Shown in pieces: positions 56,434 to 64,000 of a DNA stretch of 64,000 nt. A model generated the notes under the pieces. The model did not search any database, was not told where the DNA came from, and saw only the letters and a program-made list of their open reading frames with translations. The stretch is from contig NZ_CP146022.1 in assembly GCF_036967205.1 (NCBI RefSeq), forward strand, positions 2,232,001 to 2,296,000, in the 5' to 3' direction. Position numbers and translations under genes: made by a program. The DNA comes from Streptomyces sp. Q6. GTDB taxonomy: Bacteria; Actinomycetota; Actinomycetes; Streptomycetales; Streptomycetaceae. Position 1 is the first letter of the stretch. Each line of letters opens with the position of its first letter.

Positions 56434-57609
56434 TTAGTTGTCGTCCTCGTCGATGAGGAACCCGCGCATCGGCGACGGGGCCTGCTGCATCGGCTGCGGC
56501 GCCTGCGGCCGCACCGGCGCCATCGGCTGCGTCATCGCGGGCGACATCTGCTGCTGGCCTCCGTAGGACGGACCCTGCTGCTGGTTGCCGCCCATGCCCT
56601 GGTTGCCACCGTAGGACGGGGCACCCGCACCGGCCGGAGCCATCGACGGCGCCGGCGACGGCGGCAGCGAGGCGGTGGCCGGAGTACGCGGCGGAGCGAG
56701 CGAGTCGTCGGCCTGGGTCTCCAGCTGACGCAGCTGCGACTCCAGGTACGACTTCAGACGCGTCCGGTACTCGCGCTCGAAGCCGCGCAGGTCCTCGACC
56801 TTGCGCTCCAGCGTGGCGCGAGCGGACTCCAGGGAGCCCATCGCGACGCGGTGCTTCTCCTGCGCGTCCCGCTCCAGGGCGTCGGCCTTGGCACGGGCGT
56901 CACGCTCGAGACCCTCGGCGCGGCTGCGGGCCTCGCCGACGATCTTGTTGGCCTCGGAGCGGGCCTCGGCGATCGCCTGGTCGGCGGTCTGCTGGGCCAG
57001 CGAGAGGACACGGGCGGCGCTGTCGCCACCGGGGCCCTGACCGGGCTGCTGCATCTGCGGCGGGCCGCCGTGGCCGCCCATCGGACCGCCCATGGGGCCA
57101 CCGAGCTGCGGCTGGCCGCCCATGGAGCCCTGCATCGGACCCTGGCCCATGGGGCCCTGGCCCATCGGACCCTGACCCATCTGACCGGGACCCTGCGGGC
57201 CGCCCTGCGGACCGTGTCCACCGGGACCGGCCGGAAGCTGCGGAGCACCGCTCGGCAGCTGCGGCGGACCGCCCATGGGGCCGCCCATCTGCTGCTGCGG
57301 CGGGCCCGATATCCCGGCGGGCACGGGGGCGCCGGGACCGCGCATGCCCTGCGGGGGACCCTGCTGCTGGTCCTGCGGGCCGCCCGGGCCCTCGGGGCCC
57401 TTGCGCATGCCGCCCTGCTGCTGGTTCTGTGCGGCGGCACGGGTGGCGGCGGCGAGCTTCGCGCGCAGGTCCTCGTTCTCACGAAGGAGACGGGTCAGTT
57501 CGGCTTCGACCTCATCGAGGAAGGCATCGACCTCGTCCTCGTCATAGCCTTCTCGGAGGCGGACGGTCGTGAACTGCTTGTTCCGCACGTCCTCGGGGGT
57601 CAACGGCAT
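56434..57609 (-). CDS. divIVA: Cell polarity determinant DivIVA
   Basis: A 391-aa coiled-coil scaffold. The N-terminal membrane-curvature domain is [20 protein letters not shown], then [21 protein letters not shown] long Gln/Gly/Pro-rich linker (about 65-200, with [18 protein letters not shown] repeats) leads to a second coiled coil ([20 protein letters not shown] to [15 protein letters not shown]) and a disordered tail ending IDEDDN. In Streptomyces it marks hyphal tips and directs apical growth and branching. The start is ATG 57609. Confidence 0.97.
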   Translation of the reverse strand: MPLTPEDVRNKQFTTVRLREGYDEDEVDAFLDEVEAELTRLLRENEDLRAKLAAATRAAAQNQQQGGMRKGPEGPGGPQDQQQGPPQGMRGPGAPVPAGISGPPQQQMGGPMGGPPQLPSGAPQLPAGPGGHGPQGGPQGPGQMGQGPMGQGPMGQGPMQGSMGGQPQLGGPMGGPMGGHGGPPQMQQPGQGPGGDSAARVLSLAQQTADQAIAEARSEANKIVGEARSRAEGLERDARAKADALERDAQEKHRVAMGSLESARATLERKVEDLRGFEREYRTRLKSYLESQLRQLETQADDSLAPPRTPATASLPPSPAPSMAPAGAGAPSYGGNQGMGGNQQQGPSYGGQQQMSPAMTQPMAPVRPQAPQPMQQAPSPMRGFLIDEDDN

Positions 57610-57655
57610 CTCTTCACCTCAACGTTGTCGTCGGCATTCGGCAAGACCGTATCGT

Positions 57656-57940
57656 TCACAGCCGGCTCACGACGGAGATCAGGATGTAGACGATGATCAT
57701 CAGTACGAAGAAGGACAGGTCGAGCGCCACGCCCCCGAGACGCAGCGGCGGAATGAACCGCCGCAGAAGCTTGAGCGGTGGATCAGTGACAGTGTAGGTG
57801 GCCTCCAGAACGACCACCATCGCCTTGCCGGGTTGCCACGAGCGGGCGAACTGGAAGACGTAGTCCATGACCAGCCGAAAGATCAGCACGATGAGGAAAC
57901 ACATCAGCGCGATGTAGACCACATCCAAAACCACGCCCAT
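57656..57940 (-). CDS. ylmG: YggT family membrane protein YlmG
   Basis: A 94-aa protein with two helices: VVYIALMCFLIVLIFRLVMD and VALDLSFFVLMIIVYILISV. ATYTVTDPPLKLLRRFIPPL between them is the YggT signature. In dcw clusters it is linked to division-site and nucleoid organisation. It lies 75 bp after sepF. Confidence 0.94.
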   Translation of the reverse strand: MGVVLDVVYIALMCFLIVLIFRLVMDYVFQFARSWQPGKAMVVVLEATYTVTDPPLKLLRRFIPPLRLGGVALDLSFFVLMIIVYILISVVSRL

Positions 57941-58015
57941 GTCGGTGGTTCCCTCTCCCCTGTGTCTCGTGCCTCGTGACTAGTACCTAGCTAGTCGTCG
58001 AACTAGTGCTGCGTC

Positions 58016-58660
58016 TCAGCTCTGGTTGAAGAACCCGCCCTCTGCGATGCGGGCCTTGTCCTCCGCCGTGACATCGACGTTAGCAGGCGACAACAGGAAC
58101 ACCTTCTGCGTCACCCGCTCGATGCTCCCGTGCAGGCCGAAGACAAGACCGGCGGCAAAGTCGACAAGTCGCTTCGCGTCGGTGTCGTCCATCTCCGTCA
58201 GATTCATGATCACCGGGGTGCCCTCACGGAAGTGTTCCCCGATGGTACGGGCCTCGTTGTAGGTCCGGGGGTGCAACGTGGTGATGCGGTAGGGCTCCCG
58301 CTCGGACACGACCTTGGGCATGATCACCGGTGCGTTCTTCTCCAGGCTCTGACGTTCAGGTGTGATGGATGCCACGGGGGCGATTCGCGCCGGACGTCCG
58401 GATTCAGCGGGGAGCGAAGCGGGCTGCCGTACCGGCTCCCGCTGCGCCGGCGGTTGCACCACTCGTACCGATTCCTCCACGTCCGCCACCGCGCGGGAGT
58501 TATGTGACTGATGCGACGGTTCATGCCGTCGGCGGTCACGCTCGGGCTCCGGGTCGAGCTCGGGTTCGAAGTCGTCGTCGGGGTCGAAACCCCGGCCGTC
58601 GTACCCATCGTCCTCCACGAGGCCGAGGTAGACCGCCATCTTGCGCATCGCGCCGGCCAT
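58016..58660 (-). CDS. sepF: Cell division protein SepF
   Basis: A 214-aa protein. The N-terminal amphipathic membrane anchor is [20 protein letters not shown]. An acidic then Pro/Arg-rich linker (about 20-110) leads to the SepF beta-sandwich: [40 protein letters not shown] and [20 protein letters not shown]. It binds the FtsZ C-terminus and anchors the ring in organisms without FtsA. ATG 58660 has GGAGGA upstream; a longer in-frame extension is unlikely. Confidence 0.95.
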   Translation of the reverse strand: MAGAMRKMAVYLGLVEDDGYDGRGFDPDDDFEPELDPEPERDRRRHEPSHQSHNSRAVADVEESVRVVQPPAQREPVRQPASLPAESGRPARIAPVASITPERQSLEKNAPVIMPKVVSEREPYRITTLHPRTYNEARTIGEHFREGTPVIMNLTEMDDTDAKRLVDFAAGLVFGLHGSIERVTQKVFLLSPANVDVTAEDKARIAEGGFFNQS

Positions 58661-58786
58661 GCTCTGAGTCCTCCGCTCTGTGGTGGATCGGCTGACGTCA
58701 ACCAATGTGCCCGCGATCCACGTGATCTCCCCGCCCATCAGCGAGAATGACCATATTTTCTGCTGTGGTCCGACTTCTTGGCGACG

Positions 58787-59515
58787 TTACCCGAGCCTGG
58801 GTCGGACGCCGAGGACCGCCGTACCGACGCGCACATGTGTCGCTCCGGCCGCCACTGCCTGCTCGAGGTCCGAACTCATCCCTGCCGAGACCATGTTCGC
58901 AGCCGGATGGGCCGCGCGCAGGGCAGTCGACAAATCCATGAGGCGCTCGAACGCCGCCTGTTGCCGTCCCGCGTAGTCGCCGGTGAGCGGCGCGACGGTC
59001 ATCAGTCCGTCGAGTCGCAACCCCGGGGCCTCGGCCACGCGCGCCGCCAACTCCTGCACTCCGCCCACTCCTACGCCACCGCGCTCGCCCCGGCCGTCCT
59101 CGTCCGCGTCGAGCGCGACCTGGATCAGGCACCCCAGCTCCCGCTCGGCCCGCACGGCCTCCTTGGACAGCGACGTGACGAGCTTCGCCCGGTCCACGGA
59201 CTGCACCAGATCGGCATAACTCACCACGGAACGCACCTTGTTGGTCTGGAGCTGACCGACGAAGTGCCAGGTGAGAGGCAGGTCCGCGCACTCCGCCGCC
59301 TTGGGGGCGGCGTCCTGGTCCCGGTTCTCCGCCACGTGCCGCACGCCCAGTTCGGACAGGATCCGCACATCGCTCGCGGGGTAGGTCTTGGTGACCACAA
59401 TCAGGGTCACGTCCTCGCGCTTGCGGCCGGCGGCGTCGCACGCGGCGGAGATACGTTCCTCCACCGCTGCCAGGTTCGCGGCGAGTTCTTCGTTACGTCC
59501 CTGAAGGTCCGTCAT
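58787..59515 (-). CDS. ylmE: YggS family PLP homeostasis protein YlmE
   Basis: A 242-aa fold-type III PLP protein. VTLIVVTKTYPASDV contains the PLP-binding Lys near residue 43. RHVAENRDQDAAPKAAE, LPLTWHFVGQLQTNKVRSVV and GLMTVAPLTGDYAGRQQAAF followed by SAGMSSDLEQAVAAGATHVR are the family motifs. It balances PLP and amino-acid pools; deletion in Streptomyces affects sporulation septa. It begins 6 bp after pgeF. Confidence 0.94.
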   Translation of the reverse strand: MTDLQGRNEELAANLAAVEERISAACDAAGRKREDVTLIVVTKTYPASDVRILSELGVRHVAENRDQDAAPKAAECADLPLTWHFVGQLQTNKVRSVVSYADLVQSVDRAKLVTSLSKEAVRAERELGCLIQVALDADEDGRGERGGVGVGGVQELAARVAEAPGLRLDGLMTVAPLTGDYAGRQQAAFERLMDLSTALRAAHPAANMVSAGMSSDLEQAVAAGATHVRVGTAVLGVRPRLG

Positions 59516-59521
59516 GTCGTA

Positions 59522-60262
59522 TCAGTCCAGCCAGACATAGCCGGCGAGCCGGCCCGTGGCCTTGTCGCGGCGGTAGGAGAAGTGGTCGTGCGACTCCAGC
59601 GTGCACACCGGCGACTGCTGCCGGTCGCGCACCCCGAGCCGCTCCAGTTGCGCGTGCACACCGGCGGTCACATCGACGGCCGGAGTGCCCCAACTGGTCT
59701 CGGCGTACGCCGCGGGTTCCACCGCGGCGACCTCCGCGCGCATGTCGGCGGGGACTTCGTAGCAACGGCCACAGACCGCGGGCCCGGTGCGGGCCACGAT
59801 CCGGGCCGGGTCCGCGCCGAGCCGCACCATCTCCTCGACAGCGGCGGGCACCACTCCGGCGATCATGCCGGGGCGTCCGGCATGTGCGGCGGCAACGACC
59901 CCGGCGACCGGGTCCGCCAGCAGGACCGGTGTGCAGTCCGCCGTGAGCACGGCGAGGGCGAGCCCCCGCCGTGCGGTGACGAGCGCGTCGACGGACGGAA
60001 TGTCGGCGTCCGTGGCCCAGGGCCCATCCACCACCGCCACGTCGGGGCCGTGCACCTGGTTCATCCAGACGACCCGGGACGGTTCGAGGCCGAGCGCCCC
60101 GGCCGCCAGCTCCCGATTGCGGAGCACGGCCGCGGGGTCGTCGCCGACCGCGCCGCCGAGATTGAGCTCCTCGTACGGAGCGGCGCTCACTCCGCCCCAC
60201 CGGTCGGTGAAGGCGAAGTGCGCGCCACTCGCGGAGGTCACAGCGTCGAGCTGCCCTATCAC
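59522..60262 (-). CDS. pgeF: Peptidoglycan editing factor PgeF (YlmD, laccase-domain)
   Basis: A 246-aa protein of the multicopper-oxidase-like YfiH/YlmD family. VVWMNQVHGPDVAVVDG, AVLTADCTPVLLAD and VVAAAHAGRPGMIAGVVPAA hold the His-Cys-His zinc site; TGPAVCGRCYEVP is the last motif. YfiH removes wrongly placed amino acids from peptidoglycan precursors in E. coli; other members have purine nucleosidase activity. The start is GTG at 60262, 25 bp after ftsZ. Confidence 0.93.
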   Translation of the reverse strand: MIGQLDAVTSASGAHFAFTDRWGGVSAAPYEELNLGGAVGDDPAAVLRNRELAAGALGLEPSRVVWMNQVHGPDVAVVDGPWATDADIPSVDALVTARRGLALAVLTADCTPVLLADPVAGVVAAAHAGRPGMIAGVVPAAVEEMVRLGADPARIVARTGPAVCGRCYEVPADMRAEVAAVEPAAYAETSWGTPAVDVTAGVHAQLERLGVRDRQQSPVCTLESHDHFSYRRDKATGRLAGYVWLD

Positions 60263-60287
60263 TTCAGTGATCCGTAGGCCTGCTCGG

Positions 60288-61505
60288 TCACTTCAGGAAG
60301 TCCGGGACGTCCAGCTCCTCGGCCTGGCTGTCCGGGTAGGACGGCCGGGGCACCTGGGGCGGGGCGACCGGGGCCGCGGGCGCCTCGTTCACCGGCGCGG
60401 GCTCCGGCTCCGGCACCTTCTCCTCGCGCGGCGTGACGCTGCCGAGGCTGCCGAAGGTCGGACGCGAGGGCTCGGGGGTCGACGCCGGACGGGCCGGTGC
60501 CGGTTCCTCGCGCTTGGCCGTGGACGAGCCGAGGACGTTGTCCCGCTTGGCCGGCGGCTGCCCGCCGTCGAACCCGGCGGCGATGACGGTGACCCGCACC
60601 TCGTCGCCGAGCGCGTCGTCGATGACGGCACCGAAGATGATGTTGGCCTCCGGGTGCGCGGCCTCGCTCACCAGCTGCGCGGCCTCGTTGATCTCGAAGA
60701 GACCGAGGTCCGAGCCGCCGGAGATGGAGAGCAGCACGCCACGGGCGCCGTCGATCGACGCTTCGAGGAGTGGCGAGGAGATCGCCATCTCGGCCGCGGC
60801 CACCGCGCGGTCGTCGCCGCGGGCCGAGCCGATCCCCATGAGCGCCGAACCCGCCTCGGACATCACGGACTTGACGTCCGCGAAGTCGAGGTTGATCAGA
60901 CCCGGGGTGGTGATGAGATCGGTGATGCCCTGGACACCGGAGAGCAGGACCTGGTCCGCCGACTTGAACGCGTCGAGGACGGAGACCTGGCGGTCCGAGA
61001 TGGACAGGAGCCGGTCGTTCGGGATGACGATGAGGGTGTCGACCTCTTCGCGGAGCTCGGCGATGCCGTCCTCCGCCTGGTTCGCACGACGGCGGCCCTC
61101 GAAGGTGAACGGTCGCGTGACCACACCGATCGTCAGGGCGCCCAGCGAGCGAGCGATGTTGGCGACGACAGGTGCGCCGCCCGTGCCGGTGCCGCCGCCT
61201 TCACCGGCGGTGACGAAGACCATGTCGGCCCCCTTGAGGACCTCCTCGATCTCCTCGCGGTGATCTTCGGCCGCCTTGCGTCCGACGGCCGGATTGGCTC
61301 CGGCGCCGAGTCCGCGGGTGAGTTCACGGCCGACGTCGAGCTTGACGTCCGCGTCGCTCATCAACAGGGCTTGCGCGTCGGTGTTGATGGCGATGAACTC
61401 GACGCCCTTGAGACCGACCTCGATCATCCGGTTGATGGCATTGACACCACCGCCGCCGACACCGATGACTTTGATGACTGCGAGGTAGTTCTGCGGTGCT
61501 GCCAC
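60288..61505 (-). CDS. ftsZ: Cell division GTPase FtsZ
   Basis: A 405-aa tubulin homologue that forms Z-ladders in sporulating hyphae. [20 protein letters not shown] opens the Rossmann part; the tubulin signature [10 protein letters not shown] is at about 103-112; the T7 loop is [20 protein letters not shown] with the catalytic Asp residues. The Pro/Glu-rich linker (about 320-390) ends in the conserved tail [11 protein letters not shown], the SepF/FtsW docking peptide. The start is GTG at 61505. A ~300-bp upstream region carries likely promoters. Confidence 0.98.
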   Translation of the reverse strand: MAAPQNYLAVIKVIGVGGGGVNAINRMIEVGLKGVEFIAINTDAQALLMSDADVKLDVGRELTRGLGAGANPAVGRKAAEDHREEIEEVLKGADMVFVTAGEGGGTGTGGAPVVANIARSLGALTIGVVTRPFTFEGRRRANQAEDGIAELREEVDTLIVIPNDRLLSISDRQVSVLDAFKSADQVLLSGVQGITDLITTPGLINLDFADVKSVMSEAGSALMGIGSARGDDRAVAAAEMAISSPLLEASIDGARGVLLSISGGSDLGLFEINEAAQLVSEAAHPEANIIFGAVIDDALGDEVRVTVIAAGFDGGQPPAKRDNVLGSSTAKREEPAPARPASTPEPSRPTFGSLGSVTPREEKVPEPEPAPVNEAPAAPVAPPQVPRPSYPDSQAEELDVPDFLK

Positions 61506-61803
61506 GTCGAAGGCCTCTCGCCTCGAGTTACGTGTCGCCGCCTCGCGTTCTACGGTGCGACGACTGATGCCGAATTGGGGCGGTCCGGACTACTAGTTGA
61601 CTACTAGTCGACTGCCGACCCGAACCCTAACGCTGAAGTTTAGGGTTACCAGTGTGTCTGTTTCCTGGACTCTTCCGAACCTGACACTAAGTCGACAAGT
61701 GGCGCCCGTTCAACGAACACGCCGAACCTCCCGTTTTTCTTTTCACCCTATGTGATCAGCCGTAGCGCTGCCCAACCAGGGTGCTGGCCTGCGCTGATGT
61801 GCG
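61506..61803 (-). promoter_or_regulatory. ftsZ upstream regulatory region
   Basis: This gap is markedly less GC-rich than its surroundings. On the minus strand TTGAAC (61708-61713) and TAGTGT (61684-61689), 18 bp apart, make a good sigma-70-like promoter. AACCCTAA (61623-61630) and TTAGGGTT (61640-61647) form an inverted repeat, and GACTACTAGT occurs twice near 61588-61608. In S. coelicolor several promoters, one of them sporulation-specific, drive ftsZ from the matching gap. Confidence 0.6.
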
Positions 61804-62616
61804 TCAACTCCCCGCTGACGCAGGGGCGGTGGGAACACTCACGTCGAAGTGCCGGGCCTTCGGGGCCGCTTTCATGAGGGCGGCGAGAGCGCGTGCCTTC
61901 GTGGCGCCGTTCTCGGAACTTCCCCAGACGACGGTGCGTCCGCCGGTGAGCTTCAGTGAGATGTCGTCGTACGAACGGACCTTGACGACACGGGTGTCGC
62001 CCGCCGCCACCTTCGGCAACCGCCCCGCGACCCGCACCGCTTCACGGACGAGCCGGTCCGGGCCGAAGCGTCGCAGACTTGCCGCCGCGCCCGCCTGATC
62101 CGGCGTCAATTCCAGCCGGGGAACGCCTTTCGGCACCGTGTCGACCGTCGCAAAACGTACGCCTTCGCGGTCGACTTCGACAAACTTGCCCGAATTTCTG
62201 TCGTCTTCGGCAATCAGGACGGGCTTACGTTCCGTCACTTTCAGCCCGATTCCGTGCGGCCAGGAACGCACCACATCAACCGAGTCGATTCGGGGCAATT
62301 TCCGGCGCAACCGGTCCTCAATGGCGCCCGTGTCGACGGAAATCAACGGGGACCCGACCGGTACGGCCGCCGCCTCGCGCACCTCGGCGGGCGTCAGCAC
62401 GTCCGTCCCCGAGGTCGTGACACGCTCGACGCGCAGCCACTGCGATCCGTACAGGAGCCAGATGCCGCCCGCCCCGATCAGGACGAGCAGCACTCCGGTC
62501 ACGACGAGGGTGCGCACGCTCGGCATGCGCACCCCACGAGGGGCGGGGGGCGGGCCCGAATCGGACGGTTCGGCCTTGTCTCGTTCGCCGCGGTCCGCGG
62601 TGGTCGCTCCGGCCAC
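61804..62616 (-). CDS. ftsQ: Cell division protein FtsQ
   Basis: A 270-aa bitopic protein. A ~35-aa cytoplasmic part precedes one helix (TLVVTGVLLVLIGAGGIWLL). The POTRA domain follows: RVERVTTSGTDVLTPAEVRE, then VGSPLISVDTGAIEDRLRRK and VDVVRSWPHGIGLKVTERKP. The beta domain continues to VVWGSSENGATKARALAALM. It links FtsZ-ring assembly with the wall-synthesis complex. The start is GTG at 62616, 28 bp after murG. Confidence 0.95.
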   Translation of the reverse strand: MAGATTADRGERDKAEPSDSGPPPAPRGVRMPSVRTLVVTGVLLVLIGAGGIWLLYGSQWLRVERVTTSGTDVLTPAEVREAAAVPVGSPLISVDTGAIEDRLRRKLPRIDSVDVVRSWPHGIGLKVTERKPVLIAEDDRNSGKFVEVDREGVRFATVDTVPKGVPRLELTPDQAGAAASLRRFGPDRLVREAVRVAGRLPKVAAGDTRVVKVRSYDDISLKLTGGRTVVWGSSENGATKARALAALMKAAPKARHFDVSVPTAPASAGS

Positions 62617-62644
62617 GCTCCCCTGCCTTTACATCCGTATGTCG

Positions 62645-63733
62645 CTAGTGACGCGAGTTGATCGCCTCGTAGACCATCCCGACGAGCAGGTCGTCGGCGT
62701 CCCTGCGGCCGAACTCGGAGGCTGCGCGGGACATCTCGTACAGCCGGTGCGGCTCGGCGAGCACGGGCAGGACGTTGCCCTGGACCCACTCGGGGCTCAG
62801 CTCCGCGTCGTCGACCAGCAGGCCGCCGCCGGCCTTGACCACCGGCTGGGCGTTGAGCCGCTGTTCGCCGTTGCCGATGGGCAGCGGGACGTAGGCGGCC
62901 GGGAGCCCGACGGCGGAGAGTTCGGCGACGGTCATTGCGCCCGCGCGGCAGAGCATCATGTCTGCCGCGGCGTACGCGAGGTCCATCCGGTCCACGTACG
63001 GTACCGGGATGTACGGGGGCATCCCCGGCATCTGCTGGACCTGCGGCAGTTCGTTCTTCGGACCGACCACGTGCAGGATCTGGATGCCGGACTGCTGGAG
63101 GAGCGGCGCGACGCGCTGTACGACCTCGTTCAGGTGCCGGGCGCCCTGCGAGCCGCCGGAGACCAGCAGCGTCGGCAGGTTCGGGTCGAGACCGAACGCG
63201 GCGCGCGCCTCGGGCCGCACGGCGGCCCGGTCCAGCATGGCGATGGTGCGGCGCAGCGGGATGCCGATGTAGCGGGCCCCGCGCAGCTTGCTGTCCGGGG
63301 TGGAGACGGCGACCCCCGCGGCGTACCGCGAGCCGATCTTGTTGGCGAGGCCCGGCCGGGCGTTGGCCTCGTGGACGACGATCGGGACGCCGGCGCGCTT
63401 GGCGGCGAGGTAACCGGGCAGCGCGACATAGCCGCCGAAGCCGACGACGCAGTCCGCCTTCGTGCGCTCCAGGATCTGCTCCGCCGCCTTGATCGTGCCG
63501 CGCAGCCGTCCGGGGACGGTGATCAGCTCAGGGGTGGGCTTGCGGGGCAGGGGTACGGCAGGGATCAGCGCCAGGTCGTAGCCGCGCTCCGGTACGAGAC
63601 GGGTCTCCAGGCCGCGCTCCGTGCCGAGGGCCGTGATCCCCACGGTCGGGTCCTGCCTGCGCAGGGCGTCCGCGAGGGCGAGCGCCGGCTCGATGTGGCC
63701 GGCGGTCCCCCCACCGGCGAGTACGACATGCAC
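62645..63733 (-). CDS. murG: UDP-GlcNAc:undecaprenyl-PP-MurNAc-pentapeptide GlcNAc transferase
   Basis: A 362-aa GT28 enzyme making lipid II from lipid I on the inner membrane face. VVLAGGGTAGHIEPALALAD is the first glycine-rich loop; DCVVGFGGYVALPGYLAAKR and VVHEANARPGLANK follow. LLVSGGSQGARHLNEVV and CRAGAMTVAELSAVGLPAAY bind the UDP-GlcNAc donor. Six bp follow the ftsW stop, so ftsW-murG-ftsQ are probably co-transcribed. Confidence 0.97.
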   Translation of the reverse strand: MHVVLAGGGTAGHIEPALALADALRRQDPTVGITALGTERGLETRLVPERGYDLALIPAVPLPRKPTPELITVPGRLRGTIKAAEQILERTKADCVVGFGGYVALPGYLAAKRAGVPIVVHEANARPGLANKIGSRYAAGVAVSTPDSKLRGARYIGIPLRRTIAMLDRAAVRPEARAAFGLDPNLPTLLVSGGSQGARHLNEVVQRVAPLLQQSGIQILHVVGPKNELPQVQQMPGMPPYIPVPYVDRMDLAYAAADMMLCRAGAMTVAELSAVGLPAAYVPLPIGNGEQRLNAQPVVKAGGGLLVDDAELSPEWVQGNVLPVLAEPHRLYEMSRAASEFGRRDADDLLVGMVYEAINSRH

Positions 63734-63739
63734 CGAAAT

Positions 63740-64000
63740 TCACCGCTCTCCGGACGTACGCGCCGAAACGCGCCGTCGCATCGTGTTCCATCTCATCCCG
63801 CGCTCCCCCGTGGTTCGCCGCATGGCGAGGGCCGCTCGCGCCGCCGGTTCGTCCCGCGCGAACGCGATCAGAAGTCCCACGGCGAACATGGTCGGCAGCA
63901 GGGCCGACCCCCCGTACGAGAACAGCGGGAGCGGGACGCCGGCGATCGGCAGCAGGCCGAGCACCGCACCGATGTTGACCACGGCCTGCGCCGTGATCCA
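63740..64000 (-). CDS. ftsW: Lipid II polymerase FtsW, C-terminal fragment
   Basis: The frame is open to the window edge, so the gene starts outside. The 86 visible residues contain the last two SEDS helices: [20 protein letters not shown] followed by [34 protein letters not shown] is the FtsW/RodA signature. A basic cytoplasmic tail of ~40 residues ([20 protein letters not shown]) ends the protein. Position before murG in the division cluster supports FtsW over RodA. Confidence 0.93.
   Translation of the reverse strand, partial: WITAQAVVNIGAVLGLLPIAGVPLPLFSYGGSALLPTMFAVGLLIAFARDEPAARAALAMRRTTGERGMRWNTMRRRVSARTSGER

Noticed and set aside
58661-58738. Longer N-terminus for SepF starting at 58738
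   Set aside because: GGAGGA sits directly before ATG 58660 and homologues start at MAGAMRKM; the extension has no SepF features.

Overview
The window is a GC-rich actinomycete chromosome segment, almost certainly from Streptomyces. The grounds are strong third-position G/C in every coding frame, many GTG starts, ATGA/GTGA operon overlaps, and a gene order matching the lgt - trp - his - dnaE - phoD - lspA - ileS - divIVA - ftsZ - murG stretch known from S. coelicolor. It is core chromosome: no prophage, integrase, insertion sequence, CRISPR array or biosynthetic gene cluster is visible.

Layout. 1-2510: the end of an ADP-ribosylglycohydrolase gene coupled to a CaiB-type CoA-transferase and a CitE-like lyase. 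2572-4501: lgt and a membrane-anchored DsbA-like protein. 4580-10979 (minus): tryptophan genes trpE, a Trp-associated membrane protein, an HGxxPAAW protein, a DUF2752 protein, trpC, trpM, trpB and trpA. 11065-19605: hisI and mixed genes, including a VOC protein, an MFS exporter with its ArsR-type regulator and a perfect 28-bp operator, a PucR regulator, a frameshifted LuxR/LAL-type regulator and a secreted cutinase of the PET-hydrolase family. 19790-25550 (minus): hisD-hisC-hisB-small membrane protein-hisH-priA-ridA-hisF, nearly all translationally coupled. 25724-34473: poorly characterised membrane and soluble proteins, a LON-domain protein, a YbaK deacylase, a 24-aa ribosomal-protein-like peptide, an ABC exporter and a frameshifted NYN-domain gene. 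34490-48461: dnaE, a DUF2252 protein, a second DsbA-like protein, PhoD, an M43-type protease, MscS, an SDR and a CPA1 antiporter. 48604-56130: a GNAT protein, rluD-like, lspA, a TraR/DksA protein with a very long Lys/Ala tail, then a T-box leader and ileS. 56218-64000: a degenerate tRNA-like element, divIVA, ylmG, sepF, ylmE, pgeF, ftsZ, ftsQ, murG and the end of ftsW (division and cell-wall cluster).

How the genes work together. The trp and his blocks are linked biochemically: no trpF is present, and the hisA position is held by priA, whose product in Streptomyces serves both pathways. RidA sits inside the his operon. Lgt and LspA (lipoprotein maturation) flank the amino-acid region. DivIVA, SepF, FtsZ, FtsQ, MurG and FtsW act at growth and division sites.

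Points of most interest. (1) The isoleucyl-tRNA synthetase carries G-A-H-H where class I enzymes have HxGH, the altered signature linked to mupirocin hyper-resistance. (2) Six single-base contractions, all of the same sign and all in G/C runs, break two genes; this pattern suggests assembly error rather than decay. (3) A 171-bp hairpin element with terminal inverted repeats abuts the pucR stop codon. (4) The cutinase keeps every PETase-type active-site residue. (5) A tRNA-like relic lies between ileS and divIVA. (6) The ileS leader looks like a translational T-box with a visible Shine-Dalgarno sequester.
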